From Flavivirga aquimarina (GTDB lineage: Bacteria; Bacteroidota; Bacteroidia; Flavobacteriales; Flavobacteriaceae): a stretch of DNA of 64,000 nt. The stretch spans positions 1 to 64,000 of the forward strand of contig NZ_JAUOEK010000101.1 in assembly GCF_030540835.1 (NCBI RefSeq), read 5' to 3'. Positions 35,362 through 44,093 of the stretch are shown piece by piece (positions within the stretch are counted from its first letter, which is position 1; each line of letters opens with the position of its first letter). The notes beneath the pieces were generated by a model, which worked only from the letters and a program-made list of their open reading frames with translations, was not told the origin of the DNA and searched no databases. The translations under genes were made by a program, and so were the position numbers.

Positions 35362-37401
35362 ATGAACCCAAAAATAATACTAAATTTAGCACTCATAACA
35401 GCTTTATTCTTGTCCTGTGGTCAAGAAAAGTCTAAAGAAAATACAGAAGGTACAGAAATAAAAGAAAGCGAAACTTTTAATTATAAAGTAGAGCAGTTTG
35501 CAGATATTCAAATACTCCGTTATCAAATCCCTGGATGGGAAAACTTAACTTTAAAAGAACAAACATTAGTGTACTATCTTACTCAGGCAGGTTTAGCAGG
35601 ACGAGATATTATGTGGGATCAAAACTATAGGCATAATCTTAAAATAAGAAAAGCTCTTGAACATATATATTCAAATTATAATGGTGATAAAGCTTCAGAA
35701 GATTGGAAGGTTTTTGAAACTTATTTAAAACGTGTTTGGTTTAGTAACGGAATTCATCATCATTATTCAAACGACAAATTAAAACCTGAGTTTTCTTCAG
35801 ATTATTTAAAACAATTATTAGCAGATACAAATGCCACTTTAGAAGGAGAGGCTTTCGATGTTATTTTTAACAGTGCGGATGCGAAAAAAGTAAATCAGTC
35901 AAAAGGTGTTGATAATGTAGGGCTTTCTGCGGTTAATTTTTACGGACCAGATGTTACTAATAGTGATGTAGAGAGTTTTTATGCTGCGAAGCAATCTCCA
36001 GATCTTAAAAAACCGTTGTCGTTTGGTTTAAATTCACAACTGGTAAAAGAAAATGGCGTATTAAAAGAGCGTGTTTATAAATCGGGTGGTTTATATGGTT
36101 CGGCTATCGATGAAATTATTAAATGGTTAGAATTAGCAAAGGGCGTTGCTGAAAATAAGGCACAGGGTGATGCTTTAGGTTTGCTAATTGCGTATTATAA
36201 AACGGGAGATTTACAAACTTGGGACGATTATAATGTCGCATGGACGGCTGCCACAGACGGTAATATTGATTATATAAACAGTTTTATTGAAGTGTATAAC
36301 GATCCGTTAGGGTATAGAGGTTCTTATGAGTCGATTATTGAAATTAATGATTTTGATATGTCTCAAAAAATGAAAGTACTATCGGAGAATGCCCAATGGT
36401 TTGAAGATCATTCTCCGTTAATGGACGCTCATAAAAAAGATAGTGTTGTTGGTGTTACTTATAAAGTAGTTACTGTAGCGGGTGAAGCTGGTGATGCCTC
36501 GCCAAGTACACCAATAGGGGTTAATTTGCCTAATGCGAATTGGATTAGAAAAGAAATAGGAAGTAAATCTGTTTCTTTAGGAAATATTATACATGCCTAT
36601 AATAATGTTGGAGGTACTGAACGTTTAAAAGAGTTTGTTCATGACGAAGAAGAATTGGTGTTAGCAGAAAAATATGGACAATTATCTCGTAAATTACACA
36701 CAGCATTACATGAGGTTATAGGTCATGCATCTGGGCAATTAAATCCGAGAGTAGGAGAAACTAAAGAAACGTTAAAAAATTATGCGTCTACATTGGAAGA
36801 AGGACGCGCAGATTTGGTTGGATTGTATTTTTTATATGATGCCAAATTACAGAAGCTTGGTTTAGTAGATGATTGGAAGGCTGTTGGAAAAACAGCTTAT
36901 AACCATTATATAAGAAATGGTCTTATGTTGCAATTAATTCGTTTAAATTTAGGGGATGATGTAGAAGAATCGCATATGAGAAACAGGCAATGGGTGAGTG
37001 CCTGGGTATTTGAAAAAGGTAAAGCAGATAATGTTATTGAAAAAGTAACACGCGATGGCAAAACGTATTTCAATATTAATGATTATGATAAACTACATGA
37101 TCTTTTTGGACAATTATTACGTGAAACACAACGTATAAAATCTGAAGGTGATTACTCTGCTGTTGAAGCTTTAGTGGAAAATTATGGCGTTAAAGTAGAT
37201 CAGACGATACACGCAGAAGTTTTAGAGCGCAATAAACAATTTTTATCGGCGCCATATAATGGCTTTGTAAATCCGGTATTAGTTACAGAGACTAATGAAG
37301 CAGGAGATATTATAGAAGTAAAAGTAACACAGCCAGACTCCTTTGCCGGTCAGATGTTAGATTATAGTAAAAACTATAATTTCTTACCAGAGGTAAACTA
37401 G
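35362..37401 (+). CDS. Dipeptidyl peptidase III-like lipoprotein (family M49)
   Basis: 679 residues with a lipobox (LALITALFLSC). The M49 zinc site is LHEVIGHASG, i.e. HEXXGH with the first His at residue 450, plus the second motif EEGRAD around 478-483. It probably removes dipeptides from peptide N-termini in the periplasm. The signal and lipid anchor set it apart from the cytosolic eukaryotic enzyme. It is a single-gene unit with a strong terminator. Confidence 0.9.
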   Translation: MNPKIILNLALITALFLSCGQEKSKENTEGTEIKESETFNYKVEQFADIQILRYQIPGWENLTLKEQTLVYYLTQAGLAGRDIMWDQNYRHNLKIRKALEHIYSNYNGDKASEDWKVFETYLKRVWFSNGIHHHYSNDKLKPEFSSDYLKQLLADTNATLEGEAFDVIFNSADAKKVNQSKGVDNVGLSAVNFYGPDVTNSDVESFYAAKQSPDLKKPLSFGLNSQLVKENGVLKERVYKSGGLYGSAIDEIIKWLELAKGVAENKAQGDALGLLIAYYKTGDLQTWDDYNVAWTAATDGNIDYINSFIEVYNDPLGYRGSYESIIEINDFDMSQKMKVLSENAQWFEDHSPLMDAHKKDSVVGVTYKVVTVAGEAGDASPSTPIGVNLPNANWIRKEIGSKSVSLGNIIHAYNNVGGTERLKEFVHDEEELVLAEKYGQLSRKLHTALHEVIGHASGQLNPRVGETKETLKNYASTLEEGRADLVGLYFLYDAKLQKLGLVDDWKAVGKTAYNHYIRNGLMLQLIRLNLGDDVEESHMRNRQWVSAWVFEKGKADNVIEKVTRDGKTYFNINDYDKLHDLFGQLLRETQRIKSEGDYSAVEALVENYGVKVDQTIHAEVLERNKQFLSAPYNGFVNPVLVTETNEAGDIIEVKVTQPDSFAGQMLDYSKNYNFLPEVN

Positions 37402-37432
37402 ATTTTTTTTGGAGCAAAAAGGACATAAATAT

Positions 37433-37463
37433 AAAAGAACAGACCTTAAGGGTCTGTTCTTTT
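37433..37463. terminator. Terminator downstream of the M49 peptidase gene
   Basis: AAAAGAACAGACC (37433-37445), loop TTAAG, GGTCTGTTCTTTT (37451-37463): a perfect 13-bp stem with U tract in both directions. Confidence 0.85.
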
Positions 37464-37532
37464 ATTCACACTAAAAGTCAAAAGAATCAAGTTAATAACA
37501 ATAAGTATGCTAATTATTATTAGAATTTTCAT
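37446..37532 (-). CDS. Possible 28-residue single-membrane-span peptide
   Basis: From an ATG at 37532 the minus strand encodes MKILIIISILIVINLILLTF followed by SVNKRTDP, a hydrophobic helix with a basic tail, ending inside the loop of the terminator at 37433-37463. Tiny membrane peptides of this type are real in many bacteria, and the stop-in-terminator layout fits a compact gene, but A/T-rich DNA makes such frames by chance. Confidence 0.35.
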   Translation of the reverse strand: MKILIIISILIVINLILLTFSVNKRTDP

Positions 37533-37693
37533 TTGTTTGAGTTTGTTTAGTTACATACTAGATGCATAATTATTAAAAAGGTTGCGTGAAAATCTTACAA
37601 CTATTTATATAACAGTTAAAGTTTGTTTTTTCCTACCTTATTAATCATCGTATTATTTAGACCCCGATATTCTTAAATTGTTTAGAATTTATA

Positions 37694-39187
37694 TTATTGG
37701 GATTTAACCGGGGTAATACCTATTGTGAATTTGTATCCAAATTGTAATTGAAAAAATGAAGCACGACCTGTTGAAACATCTCTTATACTTTTCATTCTGA
37801 GAAAGATTGATTGTGATTTTTTATCATTAGGATAGAAAAAGATTTCTGCTTTTACGGCTTGAGTTTTTAAATAACTGGGTTCTTGAAGCATATTTGAAGA
37901 ATACTCCCCTAGATAGGAATAGCCTTTTAATTCATAACCAAGGTTTAAACCAAAATTATTATAGCGTTTTAATTCTATATCGGCTGCAATACCATAGCCT
38001 AAACTTTTAAAATTTATATTTTCAACATTAACACCTGTTTTAATTGGAGTTACATGATAGGTCAACGGTGAGCGCAATGACATCCAAAAAGGAGACTCTT
38101 TAAAAAACCTAAAATTAATAATATTAACATCTAATCCCATTTCAAGATTTGACCGCTGCAATAGTTGTAATTTGCTTTCATTAAAATTATAGATTCCGAC
38201 ATTATTAGGTGTTGCAGTTAAAAAATCTTCATCATTATCAAGTCTTGAATACCGAACAAAAGGAGAAACTTTTTTTAAGTAATAAAAAGCTGTTCTTGGA
38301 AAGCTAAACGGATGAATAAAAAAATCGGCTTGCCCTTCTATTTGAAATAAGCCATTAGCTTCGTTGCTAAAAAGCCCTAAAGCATCTGTGTAGGCTCTTA
38401 GATCCAGTACGTGTTGTAATTTAGTGTTATTAATAATTTTGTATACGCGACGTTTATTTACGTTTGCATCGTTCGCATCTTCTTTAGAAGGAAAATTATA
38501 TGTAATGTCATCGGGAACATAGTTATTCCCTAAACTAGGGTGGTAATCTAAAACATCTATTAACCTTACTTTTAATGTCTTTAGCTGATCATTGTTATAA
38601 ATTATATCGTTTTTTTTTCTCACATAATGTGAAAACTCTAAATAATCTCTATGGGAGGATTTGCGAGTGTAATGTAAAATACTTACAGGTGAAATAATTT
38701 CAAAATAAAAATAAGCATCGTCATTTTCTAATTCTAATCTGGCATCTATAATGCTACCTTCACATAATTCTATGCCAATTAACTTAAATTTAGCTGTTTT
38801 CGGAATAGCTGTGTAATGTTTAGAATTTTGTATTTCTTCTAATGAAGTTAAAGGAATGTATTTTAAATTCTTTTGTGTTAATTTATTAGATGTTTTGCTA
38901 AAATTTTTATTTAAAACAGAAAAAAACTTTTTAACATTTTTGATGTAAAACTGAATTGGAGTGTTGTCGCCCGGGACTTCAAATTTCCCTAGTTTACTTT
39001 GGCTTTCTGCATTAAAAGCGTCTAATACTATTTTTTTTTGAGTTTCAGTACTATAAAGGCTATCTGAAGAAATAGGTTGATTGTCTCCTATAATATAAAA
39101 AGTTTCTTTATTGTCTTGTTTTACTTGTTCTTGTGCAAAGATGTGAGATGTGAGCAGTAAAAATGTTATTACAATTTTAGTTTTCAT
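37694..39187 (-). CDS. Exported outer-membrane-barrel-like protein linked to a two-component system
   Basis: 497 residues from the ATG at 39187 (an upstream ATG at 39220 gives a poorer signal). It has a signal peptide (KTKIVITFLLLTSHIFAQ). The first half is a soluble region with no recognised domain; the second half has amphipathic aromatic strands typical of a beta-barrel (FWMSLRSPLTYHVTPIKTG, FGLNLGYELKGYSYLG, VKAEIFFYPND, FFQLQFGYKFTIGI). It lies 70 nt downstream of the response regulator gene. A 28-bp element shared with the head of the kinase operon lies just upstream, which suggests it is a target of that system. Confidence 0.7.
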   Translation of the reverse strand: MKTKIVITFLLLTSHIFAQEQVKQDNKETFYIIGDNQPISSDSLYSTETQKKIVLDAFNAESQSKLGKFEVPGDNTPIQFYIKNVKKFFSVLNKNFSKTSNKLTQKNLKYIPLTSLEEIQNSKHYTAIPKTAKFKLIGIELCEGSIIDARLELENDDAYFYFEIISPVSILHYTRKSSHRDYLEFSHYVRKKNDIIYNNDQLKTLKVRLIDVLDYHPSLGNNYVPDDITYNFPSKEDANDANVNKRRVYKIINNTKLQHVLDLRAYTDALGLFSNEANGLFQIEGQADFFIHPFSFPRTAFYYLKKVSPFVRYSRLDNDEDFLTATPNNVGIYNFNESKLQLLQRSNLEMGLDVNIINFRFFKESPFWMSLRSPLTYHVTPIKTGVNVENINFKSLGYGIAADIELKRYNNFGLNLGYELKGYSYLGEYSSNMLQEPSYLKTQAVKAEIFFYPNDKKSQSIFLRMKSIRDVSTGRASFFQLQFGYKFTIGITPVKSQ

Positions 39188-39217
39188 ATGGTTGTTTTTG
39201 AATTGATTAATTAAAAT

Positions 39218-39264
39218 CAAAACTCGATTAAATAACTATATGAAAACATACCCGATACTAGGTA
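39218..39264 (-). promoter_or_regulatory. Shared 28-bp activator element (copy 1) and weak -7 box
   Basis: On the minus strand TACCTAGTATCGGGTA (39264-39249), a 7-2-7 inverted repeat, is followed by TGTTTTCATATA (39248-39237), then 11 nt, then GAGTTTTG (39225-39218), a one-mismatch TAnnTTTG. The element overlaps the last codons of the regulator gene. Copy 2 at 42340-42367 matches it at 26 of 28 positions with the same 11-nt spacing. NarL-type regulators bind TACC...GGTA 7-2-7 sites, and a NarL/FixJ regulator is encoded directly upstream. Confidence 0.7.
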
Positions 39265-39884
39265 AACTTATACTTTTTCTCTAATGCATACCGCATTAAT
39301 TCTCCTTTCCCCTGAAGCCCTAAAATACGTGCCATATTTTTACGGTGGGTATCAACTGTATGGACACCGATAAAGAGTAAATCGGCAATTTCGCGAGAAG
39401 TTTTTCCTTGAGCAATAAGTTCAAGAATTTCTATTTGTCTCTTTGTTAAAACACCTTTAGCTTTAATATCAGATTTTGAATTTAAAGCATTAGTATTAAT
39501 ATTAGCATCTAAATAGGTTTCTCCTTTTGAAACCGCTAAAAGGGCATTATAGACCTCTCTTAAGGATGAATTTTTTAGTATGTACCCAGAAGCCCCTGCA
39601 TCCATCATTTGTTGAATAGCTTCTATTTGATCGAACATGGTAAAAGCTAATACTTTTATTTCTGGGAATTCTTTTTTTATAAGTTTGGTAGCAGTAATAC
39701 CATCCATTTTGGGCATTCTAATATCAGTAATAACAACATTAGGGCGTTTTAACCGAATGATATGCATTAATTCTTCGCCATTAGTGGCAGTACCTAAAAT
39801 AGAAATATCCTTTTCGTATTCCAAAAGTAATTTGATGCCATCAATTAAGGATTGATGATCTTCTGCTATGGCTAATCGTATCAT
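39258..39884 (-). CDS. NarL/FixJ family response regulator
   Basis: 208 residues. The receiver domain has phospho-acceptor Asp54 in VVITDIRMPKMDG, acidic pair ED at 8-9, and Lys in GYILKNSSLREV. The C-terminal LuxR-type HTH is LTKRQIEILELIAQGKTSREIADLLFIGVHTVDTHRKNMARILGL. Its start overlaps the kinase stop (ATGA), so the two are translated together. The likely binding sites are the two 28-bp elements at this locus. Confidence 0.93.
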   Translation of the reverse strand: MIRLAIAEDHQSLIDGIKLLLEYEKDISILGTATNGEELMHIIRLKRPNVVITDIRMPKMDGITATKLIKKEFPEIKVLAFTMFDQIEAIQQMMDAGASGYILKNSSLREVYNALLAVSKGETYLDANINTNALNSKSDIKAKGVLTKRQIEILELIAQGKTSREIADLLFIGVHTVDTHRKNMARILGLQGKGELMRYALEKKYKFT

Positions 39885-41764
39885 ATAGGTATGTCTATTA
39901 TTATAGTTGTTCCTTTGTTTATTTCGGATTCAATGGTCATAGTACCATTTAAGTGGTCTATACGCTTATCTATACTGCTAATTCCCATCCCTTTATTTTT
40001 AGTTGTTATTTGGCTATGATCAAAACCTTTACCATTGTCTTCGACCATGATATTTAAACGGTCTTTATGGTTGGTTAAATGTATGGTAGCTTCAGTAGCG
40101 TTAGCATGTTTAATAATATTGGTCACCAGTTCCTGAATAATTCTAAAAATAGTTAATTCTAAGCTGTTCTCTAAACGATCTTCTAACTCATGGTCTACAA
40201 CATAAATGGAAATTTTATTAGAAACAGATATTTTATCTGCCATATTCTGTATGGCTTTAAGCAAACCTTGCTTGGCAATTACTCCGGAATTTTTGGCATG
40301 TGCTATAGAGCGTATTTTTTGATAGGCTTCGTCAATGAGTTTTGTGGTTTTATCAAATAACTCAGGTGTTTGTTTGTCTTTAAAAACATTAAAATGAAGT
40401 TTGACAGTAGCCATAAGTCCGCCCAAATCGTCATGTAAATCGTTGGCGATACGTTGACGCTCTTTTTCCTGTCCTTCAATCATGGCATCAATACTTATTA
40501 GTTCTTGTTCTTTTAAAACGGTTGCTAGTTTTTGAGTTTCGAGGGCTTTTTCTTGTTCGGCTAGTTTTTGTTTGCGTTTGGTGTTTTTATAGATGAGAAT
40601 TACCATAATACTTATAAATAATAAAAGTGTTAGCGCCCCCATTAAAAGATTACGTTTTTGGCGCTGCTCTTTTTCAATATTTGTTTGTAATTGAATGTTC
40701 TCTTTCTCTTTTTTTTCAGTTTCGTATTTTATATTATATTCTTCAACTTTTTTTAGTAGATTTAGGTTGCTTACGGAGTCATTTAGTATTTCAAATTGTT
40801 TTCTATACGCTAAGGCTTTATCGTATTTTTTTAATGATTCATAAAAATTTGATAGGTCTTCAGAAACATAAGATTTCATTTTTATATTTCTCACAGTATC
40901 AGCATATTTTTCAGCCTTTGAATAATAATATATAGTTGAATCAACTTTGTTCTTGAGTCTATTAATTACAGCTTTATTAAAATATAAACTAGTTAAACCC
41001 TCTTTCGTTATATTATACTTTAAAGCTTCGTTAAAATAATATTCAGCAGAATCAATATTTTTTAATTGGCCTAAATAAATACCTCCAATATTTTGCAAAA
41101 TAGAACCACTGATTTTAGAGGTGGGTTTAATTTTTATAGCTTTTTTGTAATAAAATAATGATGAATCTATGTTGTTTATAGAGCTGAAATAAGTACCTAA
41201 GTTATTATAATTATAAACTAAATTATTTGTGTCTTTAAGAATTAATAGATCTGAAAGGTTTTTATTTAAATAATAATAGTATTTAGATTTATTGTTAATT
41301 CTAGAATAGGTGTTAGCGAGCTTTTGATAAAGTTTAGTTCTTTCTTTTCTTACTAAATTATCACTACCGTCTAAGAATTTTAGGGATGACAAAAAATAGT
41401 AAATAGCTGAATCATTATATTTGTTTAATACTCTATGAATATTACCTAAACCATAATTAAGTTTAGCTTTTTCTTTATTACTTAAATACTGATAATTAGC
41501 TTTTGACTTATGTAAATATATCTTAGAAGAGTTTTTATTTATCCAATAAGAGTTTTTATATAGTTCATAATAAATTTTATTTTTCTCATTTGCTGTAAAG
41601 CTATAATTAATTAAACTTTCTTCAAGTAAATTAATAGCTTTATTGTGCTCTTTTTTTTGGTATAAAACTAATGAGGAATCTATGATTTTTAGAGTCAAAT
41701 CATTCTGCCCATAATTTGATTTAAAGCATAGTGTTAATAGAATGATTAGGCTTTTTTTTATCAT
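39881..41764 (-). CDS. TPR-containing sensor histidine kinase (HisKA_3 type)
   Basis: 627 residues. A signal sequence leads into about six tetratricopeptide-like repeats (about 20-340; for example LVYNYNNLGTYFSSINNIDSSLFYYKKAIKI) that probably sense in the periplasm. Then come a coiled coil, one membrane helix (LLMGALTLLLFISIMVILIY, about 373-392), the dimerisation/phospho-acceptor segment EKERQRIANDLHDDLGG (His444) and an HATPase domain ending VEDNGKGFDHSQITTKNKGMGISSI. It overlaps the regulator gene by 4 bp and the upstream gene by 1 bp, so the three form one tightly coupled operon. Confidence 0.92.
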   Translation of the reverse strand: MIKKSLIILLTLCFKSNYGQNDLTLKIIDSSLVLYQKKEHNKAINLLEESLINYSFTANEKNKIYYELYKNSYWINKNSSKIYLHKSKANYQYLSNKEKAKLNYGLGNIHRVLNKYNDSAIYYFLSSLKFLDGSDNLVRKERTKLYQKLANTYSRINNKSKYYYYLNKNLSDLLILKDTNNLVYNYNNLGTYFSSINNIDSSLFYYKKAIKIKPTSKISGSILQNIGGIYLGQLKNIDSAEYYFNEALKYNITKEGLTSLYFNKAVINRLKNKVDSTIYYYSKAEKYADTVRNIKMKSYVSEDLSNFYESLKKYDKALAYRKQFEILNDSVSNLNLLKKVEEYNIKYETEKKEKENIQLQTNIEKEQRQKRNLLMGALTLLLFISIMVILIYKNTKRKQKLAEQEKALETQKLATVLKEQELISIDAMIEGQEKERQRIANDLHDDLGGLMATVKLHFNVFKDKQTPELFDKTTKLIDEAYQKIRSIAHAKNSGVIAKQGLLKAIQNMADKISVSNKISIYVVDHELEDRLENSLELTIFRIIQELVTNIIKHANATEATIHLTNHKDRLNIMVEDNGKGFDHSQITTKNKGMGISSIDKRIDHLNGTMTIESEINKGTTIIIDIPI

Positions 41765-42294
41765 TATTTATAGTTGAGTTTATTAGGATCATCAGGGACT
41801 TCATTAGTTGCCGTGGCAATACCTGTTCGATCATTTTTTTTCTCTATGTTATAAATACTATCAAAGCGAATCTCAACGATTCTTTTTCTTGGACGATTTT
41901 TTAGAAACCTCTCAAATCGTTTACCATTGATTTTAAAATCAAATGACACTAGATATAGCTTGTTAGAGTTAGAGTTTTGTTGATAATCAACTTTAAAATT
42001 AGCCGTAAAAGTTCTTCCTCGTTTTTTTGTTTTTTTCAAATTTATTGAACACACTTTTTTATATGTAAAAAACAAAACTCGATATTCGTGTTTTTTTTTA
42101 TTTTTTAATTGATAAACATGAAGTTTTTTTTCTATAATACCTTTAAGCCCATCTGGAATAGATTGGTAATCAATTTCTTTGTTTTCTATGCATGGATTTT
42201 GTTGGCAAATAGCATTGTTAGCAAAAAATAAGGTGAAAGTAAAAGTCAATACTGTAATAAAGATCGATGATTTTTTTAATTTATTGATTTTCAT
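41764..42294 (-). CDS. Basic exported protein heading the two-component operon
   Basis: 176 residues with a signal peptide (IFITVLTFTFTLFFANNAIC). The mature protein is Lys/Arg-rich (KKTKKRGRTF, RFLKNRPRKRIVEIRFD) with two Cys near the start and one near residue 82. VFLVSFDFKINGKRFERFL-like strands suggest a beta domain. I do not recognise the family. Its stop overlaps the kinase start (TAATG), so it is translationally coupled to the kinase and may be its periplasmic ligand-binding partner or inhibitor (inference). Confidence 0.65.
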   Translation of the reverse strand: MKINKLKKSSIFITVLTFTFTLFFANNAICQQNPCIENKEIDYQSIPDGLKGIIEKKLHVYQLKNKKKHEYRVLFFTYKKVCSINLKKTKKRGRTFTANFKVDYQQNSNSNKLYLVSFDFKINGKRFERFLKNRPRKRIVEIRFDSIYNIEKKNDRTGIATATNEVPDDPNKLNYK

Positions 42295-42320
42295 AAGGGT
42301 TGGATTAATTATTAATACTA

Positions 42321-42367
42321 CAAATGTGTAATAAAAGTTTATATGAAAACATACCCAATAGTAGGTA
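42321..42367 (-). promoter_or_regulatory. Shared 28-bp activator element (copy 2) and weak -7 box
   Basis: On the minus strand TACCTACTATTGGGTA (42367-42352), then TGTTTTCATATA (42351-42340), then 11 nt, then CACATTTG (42328-42321), another one-mismatch TAnnTTTG. It lies 27 nt before the ATG at 42294. Compared with copy 1, the two differences fall inside the 7-2-7 repeat centre, while the TACC/GGTA arms are unchanged. Confidence 0.7.
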
Positions 42368-42505
42368 TATCAGTCGATTAAGATACTGAAATATATTTAA
42401 TAAGAAGTAATTTCGTACAATTATAAGATTTTTATAAAAAAGAGTTTCAATATCTAAAAACCTTACATGATCTTAGATATATAAGCATTTAATTTTATAC
42501 GCAAT

Positions 42506-42541
42506 AAAAAAACCAGAGAAGTCCACTTCTCTGGTTTTTTT
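42506..42541 (-). terminator. Terminator downstream of the broken lipoprotein gene
   Basis: AAAAAAACCAGAGAAGT (42506-42522) pairs with ACTTCTCTGGTTTTTTT (42525-42541), a perfect 17-bp stem with a 2-nt loop. It is placed to end the minus-strand transcript of 42583-43670. Confidence 0.8.
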
Positions 42542-42582
42542 AAACTGTCAACCTGTTTTAAGTTGACTATAATTTATAAGGC

Positions 42583-43670
42583 CTATTTTCTTTTAAAAAT
42601 ATAGGTCTCATTATAAGTTTGACCATTATATGTGTAGGTGTCAGTAATTACTAATTCGCCAGATACAATAGAAGCCGTTGCATTTTCACTACCAAAATAT
42701 ATGGAGCCATTTTCGAATGTTTGGTTATTAGATGGGGTTATGAAGTCTTCAAATTTGAAATCTATAATAGTAAACGTGTTTTTATCTTCGTTATAGACCC
42801 AATTACCAGAATATTTTTCATCTTCATCTTCAGATGTATATTCTGCAGTACAAGAACTACTACTTGCTTGTCTATCGATACTCTTGTAAACCCCTTTATG
42901 AGTTTCATAATAGCTACCATCTTTACTAAGAACTAATGTCCATACAGATTCATCGATATAACTTTCAACAGTTATTGTTTCTTCGTTTTCACACTCAATA
43001 GTTTCTGTTTCTTCAGCATTTTCTCCTTGACCTCTATCAAAAACCCATTCACCAACAATAGAAGCGTTACCACCCCATGCTTCAACTTCTACACAAATTG
43101 TTACAATTTGACTAATGTTATTTTCTGAATCATAAATACATAAATCTGCACAAAACTGCCCAGCTGGGAAAGAGTCTTCAAATCTACATCAATTTCATAC
43201 TCACCATCTATTAGGGTTTTGTTAGATTTTAATGGCCCTCTATTTTTTTGAGATTTGTTAGTTTTTATATCAACAGATTTATTAGTATTAAAACTAGAAA
43301 CCGATATATCAAAATGCCCAGAAGCAGTGTTATCATCAGAATCTTTGAATAATAAATAAGCTCCTGCTATATTTGTTTCAGTTGTTGAAAATTTTAAATT
43401 AAAACCGGTATTTTGAAAAGCTTCAGCTTGATTTGAATTTAATTCAAGGTTTAGATTACTATTAGGAGCTGGAGGCGTTCCCTGATTTTGTGTTGCTCCA
43501 TCAATAGAAATATCAGAATTCAAATTAGCAAGAGGTACAGGAACTTCTTCCTGTTGATTTTACTCGTTCGCTAATTGCTCATTTTCATTGCCATTATTGT
43601 CATCCGACGAACAAGAAAATACTAGAATTTAAAAAATAGTTAATGCAAATAATGTTTTAAATAATTTCAT
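42583..43670 (-). pseudogene. Lipoprotein pseudogene with two nonsense codons and a frameshift
   Basis: From an ATG at 43670 the frame reads MKLFKTLFALTIF, stop (TAA, 43629-43631), ILVFSCSSDDNNGNENEQLA plus NE, stop (TAA, 43560-43562), then NQQEEVPVPLANLNSDISID and onward to about 43190. There the continuation DSFPAGQFCADLCIYDSENN shifts to the next frame, giving VEAWGGNASIVGEWVFDRGQ and a C-terminal TYNGQTYNETYIFKRK stop at 42583. The reassembled product is a roughly 360-residue lipoprotein with CSSDD lipobox and a C-terminal lipocalin-like strand pattern (NASIVGEWVF). Codon structure is still good, so decay is recent. Sequencing error is possible but needs three separate events. Confidence 0.75.
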
Positions 43671-43808
43671 AGAATTTGTAATAAATTGATTAATAATAAA
43701 TTTGGTTGTGCATATCTAGAAGTATTAGTTTTATTAGCCAAATATCTGAAACAGATTGCCCACTTAAAAATACAATAATTGACAAAAGACAAAAAATCAG
43801 TTAAAGTG

Positions 43809-43994
43809 TTATTTGAAGAAGAATTTTATAGTTACTATAAATAAAATGAAAGCTATAAAAGCTAAAAGCACCCATATACTGCCAGAGTAAAAGCGTTTAT
43901 GTAGTTTTAAATCTTTTCGGTAGGTAAACCCTATTATAATAGCAAAGACAATAAAAAATAAAACTCCGAAAATGATTTGACCTTTACTAAACAT
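43809..43994 (-). CDS. Small two-helix membrane protein
   Basis: 61 residues from the ATG at 43994 (six codons shorter than the longest frame). Two membrane helices (QIIFGVLFFIVFAIIIGFTY and IWVLLAFIAFILFIVTIKFF) are joined by a basic loop with RKDLKLHKRFYSGS. Proteins with this layout are widely conserved and unnamed in flavobacteria. It is divergent from the MazG-like gene. Confidence 0.7.
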   Translation of the reverse strand: MFSKGQIIFGVLFFIVFAIIIGFTYRKDLKLHKRFYSGSIWVLLAFIAFILFIVTIKFFFK

Positions 43995-44030
43995 ATAGTT
44001 ATTTTTATGCAAATTTAATTAATAATGATG

Positions 44031-44081
44031 AGATTCCCACTTGGTCACTTCGACTACGCTCAGTGGCCAAGTGAGAATGAC
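44031..44081 (+). repeat. Dispersed palindromic repeat in the leader of the MazG-like gene
   Basis: CCCACTTGG (44037) pairs with CCAAGTGAG (44067), and inside it CACTTCGAC/GCTCAGTG form a second stem, followed by GAATGAC. The repeat ends 12 nt before the ATG at 44094 and creates an apparent upstream extension (MMRFPLGHFDYAQ) that is not real protein. Confidence 0.75.
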
Positions 44082-44093
44082 AAAAAAGTATTT

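Noticed and set aside
42583-43670. Stop-codon readthrough or recoding instead of a pseudogene
   Set aside because: Two TAA codons plus a frameshift in one gene, one inside the signal peptide, are better explained by decay; no recoding signals are visible.
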